Shown here: piece after piece, positions 1 through 7,920 of the stretch
How positions within the stretch are numbered: position 1 is the stretch's first letter
Layout of the letters: every line of letters starts with the position of its first letter
Assembly: GCF_004217185.1 (NCBI RefSeq)
Contig: NZ_SHKL01000001.1
Span: forward strand, 5,578,001 to 5,642,000
Direction: 5' to 3'
DNA length: 64,000 nt
DNA from: Pseudonocardia sediminis
GTDB taxonomy: Bacteria > Actinomycetota > Actinomycetes > Mycobacteriales > Pseudonocardiaceae
Notes under the pieces: model-generated
Databases searched by the model: none
Told to the model about the DNA's origin: nothing
The model's input: the letters and a program-made list of their open reading frames with translations, nothing else
Program-made: the position numbers and the translations under genes

Positions 1-722
1 GCGCCGCCCTCAACCGCGCGGTCAACCGCCAGGGCATGATCGACGGGCTGCTCGCCGGTCAGGGCGAACCGGCCTCGACGCCGATCCCGTCGGTGCTGCC
101 CGAGCTGGTCGAGCCGACCGCGGTGTTCGGCTACGACCCGGACGGGGCCGGGCGGATCCTGGACGCCGCGGGCTGGGTCCGCGGCCCGGACGGGACGCGA
201 TCGCGGGGCGGCACCCCGGCCCGGTTCACGCTGATGTACTCGGCCACCGACACCGTCCGCCGCGACCTGGCCCAGGCCTTCGCCTCGGACGCCCGCGCGG
301 TCGGGGTGACCGTCGCGCTGGAGGGCCTCGGCCAGGAGGCGATCAAGGCCCGGCTGGGCCGCGACGCGATGGTGCTCGGCGGCGGCGACCCGTTCGACCC
401 CGCGTTCAAGAGCTGGCAGCTGCTGGCATCGGCCAACGCCGCCGACGGCTACAACAACCCCGGCTCCTACCGCAACGCGGCCGTCGACGCCGCGCTCGAC
501 GCCGCGCTGCGCGCCCCGGACGAAGCGGCCCGCGCCGCGCAGGTCCGGCGGTTCCAGCAGGCCTACGTCGCCGACCCGGGCATGGTGTTCCTGGCCTTCC
601 TCGGGCACAGCTACGTCAGCCGCGACCGCTGGGACGGCTACCGGCCCGTGGTGGAGCCGCACACGCACGGCACCACCTGGGGCCCGTGGTGGAACGTCGA
701 GGACTGGACGCCGCGCACGTGA
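1..722 (+). CDS. ABC transporter substrate-binding protein, peptide/nickel type (5' partial)
   Basis: This is the C-terminal 239 residues of a family-5 (SBP_bac_5, DppA/NikA-like) solute-binding lipoprotein; the start lies left of the window and the first whole codon is at base 3. It would capture a peptide, nickel chelate or similar solute outside the membrane and deliver it to the permeases encoded next. The ending is rich in aromatic residues, with the motif WGPWWNVEDW close to the stop, as often seen in this family. The stop TGA overlaps the GTG of the next gene, so the two are translationally coupled. The ligand cannot be read from this fragment. A metal-chelate (Nik/Cnt-like) substrate is as possible as a peptide. 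Confidence 0.85.
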   Translation, partial: AALNRAVNRQGMIDGLLAGQGEPASTPIPSVLPELVEPTAVFGYDPDGAGRILDAAGWVRGPDGTRSRGGTPARFTLMYSATDTVRRDLAQAFASDARAVGVTVALEGLGQEAIKARLGRDAMVLGGGDPFDPAFKSWQLLASANAADGYNNPGSYRNAAVDAALDAALRAPDEAARAAQVRRFQQAYVADPGMVFLAFLGHSYVSRDRWDGYRPVVEPHTHGTTWGPWWNVEDWTPRT

Positions 723-1729
723 GCACGGGCCTCTCCCTCCCGGTCTCGCGCCGGCGCGGCCGGGAGGTCGCGCGGCTGGTCGGGACCCGGCTCGCGCTCG
801 GGATCCCCGTCGTCGCGGCGGTCGCGGTGCTGGTGTTCCTGCTCGCCGCGGCGTCGCCGTTCGACCCGGTCTTCCAGTACTTCGGCGCCGGGATCCTCGA
901 CGCCCGCGAGTCCGACATCGCGGCCGTGCGCGCCCAGCTCGGGCTCGACGACCCGGTCGGGCTGCAGCTGCTGCGCTGGATCGGCGGGCTGCTGACCGGC
1001 GACCTGGGACAGAGCCTGTCGCTGCGCCAGCCGGTGGCCACGGTCATCGCCGAACGTCTGCCGTGGACGGTGCTGCTGGCGGTCGTGTCCCTCGTCGTGA
1101 CCGTCGTGCTCTCGCTGGTCGCGGGCGTCGCCGCGGCGTGGCGCCAGGGCGGGTGGCTCGACCGGGCCGTCACCGCCGTCGGGCACACGCTGGAGGGCCT
1201 GCCGCCGTTCGTGCTCGCGCTGGGGGCGATCGCGGTGTTCGCCGTGGCCTGGCCGGTGCTGCCCGTCGCCGGGCTGACCGACGCCGGGGCGCCGGCGACG
1301 GTCGATCAGGTGGCACGGCACCTCGTGCTGCCCGCGGTCGTGCTCGGGGTGTCCCAGACGCCGTGGCTGGTGCTGCACGTGCGGGCCTCGCTCCTGGCCG
1401 CCCTCGACGACGACCACGTCACCGGCGCCCGCGCCCGCGGCCTCGCCGAGACCACGGTCGTGCTGCGCCACGCCCTGCCGACGGCGCTGCTGCCGTTCGT
1501 CACGGTGCTCGGCAACCGTCTGCCGGAGCTGGTCACCGGGGCGGTGCTGGTGGAGACGGTGTTCTCCTGGCCGGGCATAGCCGGGGCGGTGGTCACCGCC
1601 GCGCTCGCGGTCGACTTCCCGCTGCTCGGTGCGCTGACGCTGCTGACGACGGTCGCGGTGCTGCTCGGGTCACTGGCCGCCGACGTCGCCGTCGTCCTGC
1701 TCGACCCCCGGGTGGCCGCGGATGGTTGA
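719..1729 (+). CDS. ABC transporter permease, DppB/OppB family
   Basis: Inner-membrane permease of a peptide/nickel-type importer, 336 aa. The GTG at 719 is chosen because it overlaps the previous stop (GTGA) and gives the usual short cytoplasmic N-terminus before a first membrane segment at about residues 23-44. A longer reading from an ATG at 686 would overlap the binding-protein gene more than is normal here. The EAA loop that contacts the ATPase is visible at about 230-244 (HVTGARARGLAE). Several hydrophobic segments follow, and the gene ends overlapping the ATG of the second permease. Family assignment is firm; the transported substrate is unknown. Confidence 0.9.
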   Translation: MSTGLSLPVSRRRGREVARLVGTRLALGIPVVAAVAVLVFLLAAASPFDPVFQYFGAGILDARESDIAAVRAQLGLDDPVGLQLLRWIGGLLTGDLGQSLSLRQPVATVIAERLPWTVLLAVVSLVVTVVLSLVAGVAAAWRQGGWLDRAVTAVGHTLEGLPPFVLALGAIAVFAVAWPVLPVAGLTDAGAPATVDQVARHLVLPAVVLGVSQTPWLVLHVRASLLAALDDDHVTGARARGLAETTVVLRHALPTALLPFVTVLGNRLPELVTGAVLVETVFSWPGIAGAVVTAALAVDFPLLGALTLLTTVAVLLGSLAADVAVVLLDPRVAADG

Positions 1730-2663
1730 CCTCGCCCCGGCCCGCACACCGGGCCCCGCACCGTCCGACCCCGGGCCCGGCTCCTGGACCCCGGCCGGGC
1801 GCCGCCGTCCGGGCTCGCCGCGCGGCGGCCGCTCGGCCCGTCTCGGGCGCGCCCGGCTCGTCGCCGGGGCCGGCGGGCTCGCGGTGCTGACCCTGGCCGC
1901 GCTGCTCGTGCCGTGGCTCGGCGGGCTCGACGAGGGCGCCGTCGACTACACCGCGATCCGGCAGGCCCCCTCGCTCGCGCACCCGTTCGGCACCGACGGC
2001 GTCGGGCGCGACGTGCTGCTCCGCTCGTTCGCAGGGCTCTGGGTGTCGCTGCAGGTGGCGGCGGCCTGCGCGGTGATCTCGACGGTGATCGGGACCCTGT
2101 TCGGCGCCGCGTCCGGACTGCTCGGGGGCTGGCCGGACCGGCTCCTGATGCGGGTCGTCGACGGCGTCAACGCGGTCCCGCACCTGCTGCTCGGCATCGT
2201 CATCGTCGCGCTCTACCGGGGCAGCGTGCTCGCCGTGATCGCCTCGATCGGCCTGACGCACTGGACGACGGTGGCCCGGGTCGTGCGCTCGGAGGTGCTG
2301 TCGCTGCGCCGCCGCCCGTTCGTCGACGCGGCGATCAGCGGCGGCTCGTCGCGGGTCCGGATCCTGCGCCGGCACCTGCTGCCCGCCGTCGTGCCGCAGG
2401 CCGTGCTGTCCGCGGTGCTGATCCTGCCGCACGCGGTGTGGCACGAGACCGCGCTGAGCTTCCTGGGCCTCGGCCTGCCCCCGCACCTGGCGAGCCTGGG
2501 CAACATCCTCGGCGAGGGCCGTCAGGCGGTGCTGCTGGGGAGCTGGTGGATCGTGGTGTTCCCGTCGGTGCTGCTCGCCGTGACGACGCTGTGCGTGGCC
2601 GGGATCGGGGCGTGGTGGCGGGACCGGACGCTGCCCCGCCGGCGCTCGGAGCTGGCGCTGTGA
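1722..2663 (+). CDS. ABC transporter permease, DppC/OppC family
   Basis: Second membrane subunit of the importer, 313 aa. A proline-, glycine- and arginine-rich N-terminal stretch of about 45 residues precedes the first membrane helix (about 46-68). The family motif HPFGTDGVGRDV follows this helix, and an EAA-type coupling loop lies near residues 190-220 (PFVDAAISGGSS). The ATG overlaps the end of the upstream permease by eight bases, and the stop overlaps the GTG of the ATPase gene, so the set is one tightly coupled operon. It forms the translocation pore together with the upstream permease. Substrate unknown. Confidence 0.9.
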   Translation: MVDLAPARTPGPAPSDPGPGSWTPAGRRRPGSPRGGRSARLGRARLVAGAGGLAVLTLAALLVPWLGGLDEGAVDYTAIRQAPSLAHPFGTDGVGRDVLLRSFAGLWVSLQVAAACAVISTVIGTLFGAASGLLGGWPDRLLMRVVDGVNAVPHLLLGIVIVALYRGSVLAVIASIGLTHWTTVARVVRSEVLSLRRRPFVDAAISGGSSRVRILRRHLLPAVVPQAVLSAVLILPHAVWHETALSFLGLGLPPHLASLGNILGEGRQAVLLGSWWIVVFPSVLLAVTTLCVAGIGAWWRDRTLPRRRSELAL

Positions 2664-3685
2664 CCGGCGTGCCGGACACCCGCTCCCGCCCCGCGTCCCC
2701 GGAGGGCGGGACCGAGGGGGCCGCGCGCTCCGACGACGCCGTGCTCACCGTCGACGCCCTGGACGTGCGGTTCCGCCTCGGACGGGTGCGCCCGCGCTGG
2801 GTCCGCGCGGTCAGCGGCGCCACCCTGGCCCTGCGCCCCGGACGGCTGCTGGCCCTGGTCGGCGAGTCCGGCTGCGGCAAGTCCGTGCTCACCGAGGCGC
2901 TCACCGGGCTGCTGCCGGCCACCGCGTCCACACGGGGACGGGCACTCCTGCGGACCGGGGACGAGAGCCTGGAGCTGCTCACCGCCGGCGAGGACGTGCT
3001 GCGCGACCGGGTCCGCGGGCGTCTCGTCGGGCTCGTCCCCCAGTCCGCGGCCACCCACCTCACCCCGACCCGCACCGTCGGGGCGCAGCTGCGCGAGACG
3101 ATGCGACGGCTCGGCGCGGACGGCACCGCGGCCGAGCTTGTCGAGCGCGTGCGGCTCGACCGCGGCGTCCTGGAGCTGTACCCGCACGAGCTCTCCGGCG
3201 GGACCGCACAGCGGGTCGGTCTCGCCGCCGCGCTGGCCGGGTCGCCCCCGGTGCTGCTCGCCGACGAGCCCACCGCCGGCTTGGACCGCCCGCTGGTCGA
3301 CCACGCGATGGACACCCTCGCCGGGTTCGCCGGCGCCGGGCACGCCGTCCTGGTGATCACCCACGACCTGCGCGCCGCCCGCCGCGTCGCCGACGACGTC
3401 GCCGTGATGTACGCGAGCCGCCTGGTCGAGACCGGTCCCGCGTCGGACGTCTTCACCGACCCGTGGCACCCCTACACGGCGGGCCTGCTCGACGCGCTGC
3501 CCGACGCCGGGTTCCGCCCCGTGCCCGGGCACCCGCCGCAGCTCTCGGCGCTCCCGGACGGCTGCCCGTTCCTGGAGCGGTGCCCGGCGCACGCGGCCGA
3601 CCCGTCGGCGTGCACCGACGACCCGCACCCGGTCACGTACGGCGACCGGACACTCGCCTGCCACGTCCCGGGGCGATCGCGGTGA
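2660..3685 (+). CDS. ABC transporter ATP-binding protein, DppD/OppD type
   Basis: First of two ATPases of the importer, 341 aa. Walker A GESGCGKS is at 68-75, the signature LSGGT at 178-182, Walker B VLLADE at 198-203 and the H-loop His at about 235. The C-terminal oligopeptide-transporter extension is present with the cysteine motif CPFLERCPAHA and two further cysteines, which marks the OppD/DppD branch. The GTG start overlaps the previous stop (GTGA), which fixes it; an upstream open frame belongs to the shadow of the permease gene. The D-loop and signature are intact, so the protein should be active. Confidence 0.92.
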   Translation: MTGVPDTRSRPASPEGGTEGAARSDDAVLTVDALDVRFRLGRVRPRWVRAVSGATLALRPGRLLALVGESGCGKSVLTEALTGLLPATASTRGRALLRTGDESLELLTAGEDVLRDRVRGRLVGLVPQSAATHLTPTRTVGAQLRETMRRLGADGTAAELVERVRLDRGVLELYPHELSGGTAQRVGLAAALAGSPPVLLADEPTAGLDRPLVDHAMDTLAGFAGAGHAVLVITHDLRAARRVADDVAVMYASRLVETGPASDVFTDPWHPYTAGLLDALPDAGFRPVPGHPPQLSALPDGCPFLERCPAHAADPSACTDDPHPVTYGDRTLACHVPGRSR

Positions 3686-4365
3686 CCGTGCCCGATGTAC
3701 AGCCGCCGGGGCTGGCCGGACGGGGCCTGGTGGCCGGGTGGCGGCGCGGGGCACGCGTCGTCGACGACGTCGACGTGACGGTGCGCCCGGGGCGCGTGCT
3801 CGGCGTCGCCGGCCCCAGCGGCTGCGGCAAGTCGACGCTGACCCGCGTCCTCGCCCTGCTGCACGCGCCCTGGTCCGGTTCCGTGGAGGTGGACGGCACG
3901 CCGGTGCGCCGGTTCCGCCACGGCGCACCGGTGGAGCTGCGGACCCGGATCGGGGTGGTGTTCCAGTCGCCCCGCGCGGCCACCGACCCGCGGATGACGC
4001 TGCACGACATCCTGGCCGAGCCGCTGCGCGCCACCCGCCGGGGCGACGAGCGTGCGGTGCGGGCCCGCGTCGACGAGGTCGCCGACGCCGTCGGCCTGAC
4101 CGCCGAGCTGCGCACGCGTCGCCCGCACGAGGTCTCCGACGGCCAGCTGCAGCGGGCCTGCCTCGCCCGCGCGCTCGCGCCGTCGCCGGACTACCTGCTC
4201 TGCGACGAGATGACGGCGATGCTCGACGCGTCCACGACCGCGGCACTGGTCTCGGTCGTCGGCGAGGAGGTGACCGGCCGGGGGCTCGGCGTCCTGGCCG
4301 TCAGCCACGACGAGCCGCTGCTCGCCGCCTGGGCCGACGAGGTCCTCCGCCCCTGGGGCACCTGA
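3682..4365 (+). CDS. ABC transporter ATP-binding protein, DppF/NikE type (short)
   Basis: Second ATPase of the importer, 227 aa. Walker A GPSGCGKS is at 44-51, Walker B YLLCDE at 171-176 and the switch His lies in SHDEP. The signature is VSDGQ instead of LSGGQ, so its first Gly position is Asp. The protein is shorter than typical DppF (about 320 aa) because it lacks the C-terminal extension, as in NikE-like and metallophore-type systems. The GTG overlaps the stop of the previous gene. It is the last gene of the operon and converges with truA 13 bases away. The weakened signature suggests an asymmetric ATPase pair, with full catalysis at only one site; this is inference. Confidence 0.88.
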   Translation: MTVPDVQPPGLAGRGLVAGWRRGARVVDDVDVTVRPGRVLGVAGPSGCGKSTLTRVLALLHAPWSGSVEVDGTPVRRFRHGAPVELRTRIGVVFQSPRAATDPRMTLHDILAEPLRATRRGDERAVRARVDEVADAVGLTAELRTRRPHEVSDGQLQRACLARALAPSPDYLLCDEMTAMLDASTTAALVSVVGEEVTGRGLGVLAVSHDEPLLAAWADEVLRPWGT

Positions 4366-4378
4366 CGGAGCGGGTCGG

Positions 4379-5260
4379 TCAGGCCTGGCCCGGCACCCGG
4401 ACACGACGGGTCTGCTCGGCCCGGGCGGCGAGCTCGGCGTCGTCGGGGTAGTCGACGCCCACGAGCGAGAGCCCGTGCGCGGGCGCCACGACGACCTCGC
4501 TGGCCCGGGCGGCCCGGCTCAGCAGGGAGGCGGGCCACTCCGGCGCCCGGCGGCCCCGCCCGACGTCGAGCAGCGCACCGACGAGGCTGCGCACCATCGA
4601 GTGGCAGAACGCGTCCGCCGACACCGCGGCCACCACGACGCCGTCCTCCCCGGGCGCGGGCGCCCAGGACAGCTCCTGCAGCGCCCGGACGGTCGTCGCG
4701 CCGTCGCGGCGCTTGCAGAACGCGGCGAAGTCGTGCTCGCCGAGCAGCAGCCCGGACGCGGCGTTCACCGCGTCGAGGTCCAGCGCGTACGGCCAGGCGA
4801 CGGTGTCGCGGGCACGCAGGGGGTCCGCGCCGTACGGGGCGGTGGCGACGCGGTAGCGGTAGTGCCGGCGCAGCGCGCCGAACCGTGCGTCGAACTCCGC
4901 GGGGACCGGCGTGATCGCGCGGACCCGGACGTCGGCGGGCAGCAGCCGGTTCAGCCGCCGCACCAGCCGGTCCGGTTCGACCGACTCCGGCAGGTCGACG
5001 TGCGCGACCTGTCCGTCGGCGTGCACCCCGGCGTCGGTGCGCCCGGCGACGGTCAGCGACACCGGTTGGCGCAGCACGGTCGACAGCGACTCCGTCAGCA
5101 CCCCGCACACGGTGCGCTGCGAGGGCTGCATGGCCCAGCCGGAGAAGTCGGTGCCGTCGTAGGCGATGTCCAGGCGGAAGCGCCGCGACGGGGCTTCAAC
5201 GACGTCGAGCCCGCCGTCCGGGAGGACGGCGGGCTCGACTTCGGTGGTGCGGTCGGTCAG
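4379..5260 (-). CDS. truA: tRNA pseudouridine(38-40) synthase TruA, non-canonical start
   Basis: Makes pseudouridine at positions 38-40 of the tRNA anticodon arm. The catalytic motif GRTDAGVHA is clear (Asp about residue 76 in the longest reading) and the frame is intact to the C-terminus. The conserved N-terminal block AYDGTDFSGW lies upstream of the first ATG (5131), so that ATG cannot be the true start. The frame has no ATG, GTG or TTG between that block and the rplQ end. The best candidate is CTG at 5260-5258, which overlaps the rplQ stop as CTGA and gives 293 aa, close to the usual actinobacterial length. CTG at 5173 or a GTC/GTT codon is possible. Function is certain; the 5' end is not. 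Confidence 0.85.
   Translation of the reverse strand: MTDRTTEVEPAVLPDGGLDVVEAPSRRFRLDIAYDGTDFSGWAMQPSQRTVCGVLTESLSTVLRQPVSLTVAGRTDAGVHADGQVAHVDLPESVEPDRLVRRLNRLLPADVRVRAITPVPAEFDARFGALRRHYRYRVATAPYGADPLRARDTVAWPYALDLDAVNAASGLLLGEHDFAAFCKRRDGATTVRALQELSWAPAPGEDGVVVAAVSADAFCHSMVRSLVGALLDVGRGRRAPEWPASLLSRAARASEVVVAPAHGLSLVGVDYPDDAELAARAEQTRRVRVPGQA
5205..5238 (-). terminator. Perfect 15-bp hairpin after rplQ, inside the 5' region of truA
   Basis: Arms 5205-5219 and 5224-5238 are perfectly complementary with a 4-base loop (GGGA on the plus strand). The hairpin starts 18 bases after the rplQ stop, where a terminator for the rpoA-rplQ operon would sit, but has no U-run, as is common in high-GC actinobacteria. 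It lies within the longest truA reading frame, so it may attenuate truA or block its translation rather than fully terminate. Confidence 0.7.
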
Positions 5261-6129
5261 GAGTCGGCGTCCGTGGCCTCGTTCGCGTTCGGCGGGCGGA
5301 AGCCTGCGGCCTCCGCGTCACCGGGGGTGGCGAACCAGACCTCGGCGATGGTCCGGGCGTAGTGCCCCGACTCCGGAACGTGGTAGATCTTCGAGTCCTC
5401 GTTGCCCTTGACCGGGAAACCGGCCGGCGCCTCGGACTTGTCCTCCAGCGGGGCGTGGCTGCCCGCACCGTAGGGCGCGTCCTCGGTCGAACCGGACTCC
5501 TCGGCGGCCTCGGACGTGGCGTCCGCGGCCTCCTCGGCGGCCACGGCCGCGTCGACGGCACGGTCGGCCACGTCGCTGCCCGGCGCGGCCTCCTCGGCCT
5601 CGACCGCCGCGTCGAGCGCCTTCTCGGCGGCCTCGTCGGCGGCCTCGGCCGCCGCGGTGGCCGACTCGTCGGCGTCGGCGTCGGTGGTGTCGGCCGGGGC
5701 CGACGTCGCGGCCGGAGCCGCGCCACGCGAACCGGCAGAGCGACGTGCCCGGTCGGCCTCGTCGGCGACCGTCTTCGACTGGATCAGCTCGATGACGGCC
5801 ATCGCGGCGTTGTCACCCTTGCGCGGCATCACCTTGGTGATGCGGGTGTAGCCACCGCTGCGGTCGGCGAAGAACGGGCCGATCTCGGTGCAGAGACGCT
5901 GGACGACGTCCTTGTCGCGGATCAGCTTCATGATCTCGCGACGGTTGTGCAGGTCGCCGACCTTGGCCTTGGTGATGATCCGCTCCGCATACGGGCGGAG
6001 ACGGCGGGCCTTGGCCTCGGTCGTGGTGATCCGGCCGTGCTGGAACAGCGAGGTCGCCAGATTGGCCAGGATCAGCCGCTGGTGCGCGGCCGAACCGCCC
6101 AGGCGGGCACCCTTGGTGGGCTGTGGCAT
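5257..6129 (-). CDS. rplQ: 50S ribosomal protein L17 with long C-terminal extension
   Basis: Large-subunit protein L17. The first about 125 residues are the normal core (start MPQPTKGARLGG, then HQRLILANLATSLF). Bacterial L17 usually ends there, but this protein runs to 290 aa. Residues about 130-240 form an Ala/Glu/Asp-rich acidic linker. Residues about 242-280 form a compact conserved-looking segment (SKIYHVPESGHY, then AEVWFAT and AEAAGFRPP), like the small C-terminal module I recall on some actinobacterial L17 proteins and other secreted or nuclease proteins. The gene follows rpoA with only two bases between them. The extension is likely surface-exposed and its role is unknown. Confidence 0.95.
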   Translation of the reverse strand: MPQPTKGARLGGSAAHQRLILANLATSLFQHGRITTTEAKARRLRPYAERIITKAKVGDLHNRREIMKLIRDKDVVQRLCTEIGPFFADRSGGYTRITKVMPRKGDNAAMAVIELIQSKTVADEADRARRSAGSRGAAPAATSAPADTTDADADESATAAAEAADEAAEKALDAAVEAEEAAPGSDVADRAVDAAVAAEEAADATSEAAEESGSTEDAPYGAGSHAPLEDKSEAPAGFPVKGNEDSKIYHVPESGHYARTIAEVWFATPGDAEAAGFRPPNANEATDADS

Positions 6130-6131
6130 GG

Positions 6132-7178
6132 CTACAACTGCTCCGTTTCTGCGTAGTCCTGGCCGTCGTCGCCGAACGGCTGGTCCGGGTCGAACCCGTC
6201 GGAGCCGTACTCGGCGGCCGCGGCCGACGGGTCGAATCCGGGCGGGCTGTCCTTGAGGGCCAGGCCGAGACCGACGAGCTTCATCTTGACCTCGTCGATC
6301 GACTTGGCACCGAAGTTGCGGATGTCGAGCAGGTCGGCCTCACTGCGGCCGACCAGCTCACCCACGGTGTGGATGCCCTCACGCTTGAGGCAGTTGTAGG
6401 AGCGGACCGTGAGGTCGAGCTCCTCGATCGGCATCGCGAACGCCGCGATGGTGTCCGCCTCCTGCGGAGACGGTCCGATCTCGATGCCCTCGGCGTCCGT
6501 GTTGAGCTCACGAGCCAGGCCGAACAGCTCCACCAGGGTCTTGCCGGACGATGCCAGCGCGTCCCGGGGGCTGATCGAGGGCTTGCTCTCGACGTCGAGC
6601 ACCAGCTTGTCGAAGTCCGTGCGCTGCTCGACACGGGTGGCCTCGACCTTGTAGGTGACCTTCAGGACCGGCGAGTAGATCGAGTCGACCGGGATGCGGC
6701 CGATCTCGGCGCCGGTGGCCTTGTTCTGCATGGCCGGCACGTAGCCGCGGCCCCGCTCGACGACCAGCTCGACCTCGAGCCGGCCCTTGTCGTTGAGGGA
6801 CGCGATGTGCAGGTCCGGGTTGTGCACGGTGACGCCGGCCGGCGGCACGATGTCGCCGGCGGTGACCGCTCCCGGGCCCTGCTTGCGCAGGTACATCGTG
6901 ACCGGCTCGTCCTCCTCGGAGCTCACCACGAGCTCCTTGAGGTTCAGGATGATGTCGGTGACGTCCTCCTTCACCCCCGGGACGGTGGTGAACTCGTGCA
7001 GGACGCCGTCGATGCGGATGCTGGTGACGGCCGCGCCGGGGATGGACGAGAGCAGGGTCCGGCGCAGGGAGTTGCCGAGGGTGTAGCCGAAGCCCGGCTC
7101 GAGCGGCTCGATGACGAACCGCGACCGGGTCTCGGTGACCGTGTCCTCGGTGAGAGAGGGGCGCTGAGAGATCAGCAT
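6132..7178 (-). CDS. rpoA: DNA-directed RNA polymerase alpha subunit
   Basis: Alpha subunit of RNA polymerase, 348 aa. The N-terminal assembly domain (about 1-230; start MLISQRPSLTED, with FVIEPLEPGFGYTLGNSLRR) dimerises and binds beta and beta'. The C-terminal domain (about 255-325, with NCLKREGIHTVGELV and DLLDIRNFGAKS) contacts UP elements and activators. It ends in an acidic tail. A good ribosome binding site (AGGAGGCAC on the minus strand) precedes the ATG. It lies in the usual actinobacterial position between rpsD and rplQ, but 120 bases separate it from rpsD, and that gap carries hairpins that could modulate its expression. Confidence 0.98.
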   Translation of the reverse strand: MLISQRPSLTEDTVTETRSRFVIEPLEPGFGYTLGNSLRRTLLSSIPGAAVTSIRIDGVLHEFTTVPGVKEDVTDIILNLKELVVSSEEDEPVTMYLRKQGPGAVTAGDIVPPAGVTVHNPDLHIASLNDKGRLEVELVVERGRGYVPAMQNKATGAEIGRIPVDSIYSPVLKVTYKVEATRVEQRTDFDKLVLDVESKPSISPRDALASSGKTLVELFGLARELNTDAEGIEIGPSPQEADTIAAFAMPIEELDLTVRSYNCLKREGIHTVGELVGRSEADLLDIRNFGAKSIDEVKMKLVGLGLALKDSPPGFDPSAAAAEYGSDGFDPDQPFGDDGQDYAETEQL

Positions 7179-7239
7179 GAATGTGCCTCCTATGCACCCG
7201 CGACAACCGCTATTTGATGTCGCGGATAGTGCCCAATGG

Positions 7240-7257
7240 CCGGCCCTGACGGGCCGG
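7240..7257 (-). promoter_or_regulatory. GC hairpin between rpsD and rpoA
   Basis: A 7-bp stem (7240-7246 with 7251-7257) with a TGAC loop lies 42 bases after the rpsD stop. It is followed by a second imperfect stem around 7264-7292. It may be a partial terminator or an S4-type regulatory structure in front of rpoA. No U-run is present, and function is only inferred from position. Confidence 0.4.
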
Positions 7258-7298
7258 ACGTCCGGGCCCCACCATTCGGGACCCGGGGGTGTCGAGCG

Positions 7299-7904
7299 CT
7301 ACTTCGAGTAGTACTCGACGATGAGCTGCTCGGTGACCTGGGTGTCGATCTGAGCCCGCTCGGGCAGCTGGTGGACCAGGATGCGCAGGTTCGACGGGAC
7401 GACCTGCAGCCACGCCGGCACCGGACGGTCGCCGAAGAGCTCCTTGGCGATCACGAACGGGTCCGTGTTCCGCGACTTCTCCTTGACGTCGATGACGTCG
7501 TAGCGGGAGACGCGGAAGCTGGGGATGTCGACCTTCTTGCCGTTGACCAGGAAGTGTCCGTGGTTCACGAGCTGACGGGCCATCCGCCGGGTGCGGGCCA
7601 GGCCGGCCCGGTACACGACGTTGTCCAGGCGCGACTCGAGGAGCTGGAGCAGCTCGTCGCCGGTCTTGCCCTCGCGACGGTGCGCCTCCTCGTAGTAGGT
7701 GCGCATCTGCTTCTCCTGCAGACCGTAGGCGAAGCGGGCCTTCTGCTTCTCCTGCAGCTGGAGCAGGTACTCCGTCTCCTTGATCCGGATCCGGCCGTGC
7801 TGGCCGGGCGGATACGGGCGACGCTCGAACGCCTGGTCGCCGCCGACGAGGTCGACCTTCAGCCGGCGGGACTTGCGGGTCATGGGGCCTGTGTAACGAG
7901 CCAT
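7299..7904 (-). CDS. rpsD: 30S ribosomal protein S4
   Basis: Small-subunit primary-binding protein S4, 201 aa, which nucleates 16S rRNA 5'-domain assembly. The S4 N-terminal domain and the S4 RNA-binding fold are visible (LDNVVYRAGLARTRRMARQLVNHGHF, read here as two short motifs LDNVVYRAG and ARQLVNHGHF). The N-terminus starts MARYTGPMTRKSRRL and has no zinc-binding Cys cluster, so it is the C-minus form. The gene lies 16 bases after rpsK and has a GGGAGGGAG ribosome binding site. S4 is an autoregulator in other bacteria; the hairpins downstream of this gene could relate to that. Confidence 0.98.
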   Translation of the reverse strand: MARYTGPMTRKSRRLKVDLVGGDQAFERRPYPPGQHGRIRIKETEYLLQLQEKQKARFAYGLQEKQMRTYYEEAHRREGKTGDELLQLLESRLDNVVYRAGLARTRRMARQLVNHGHFLVNGKKVDIPSFRVSRYDVIDVKEKSRNTDPFVIAKELFGDRPVPAWLQVVPSNLRILVHQLPERAQIDTQVTEQLIVEYYSK

Positions 7905-7920
7905 GTCTGTGCTCCCTCCC

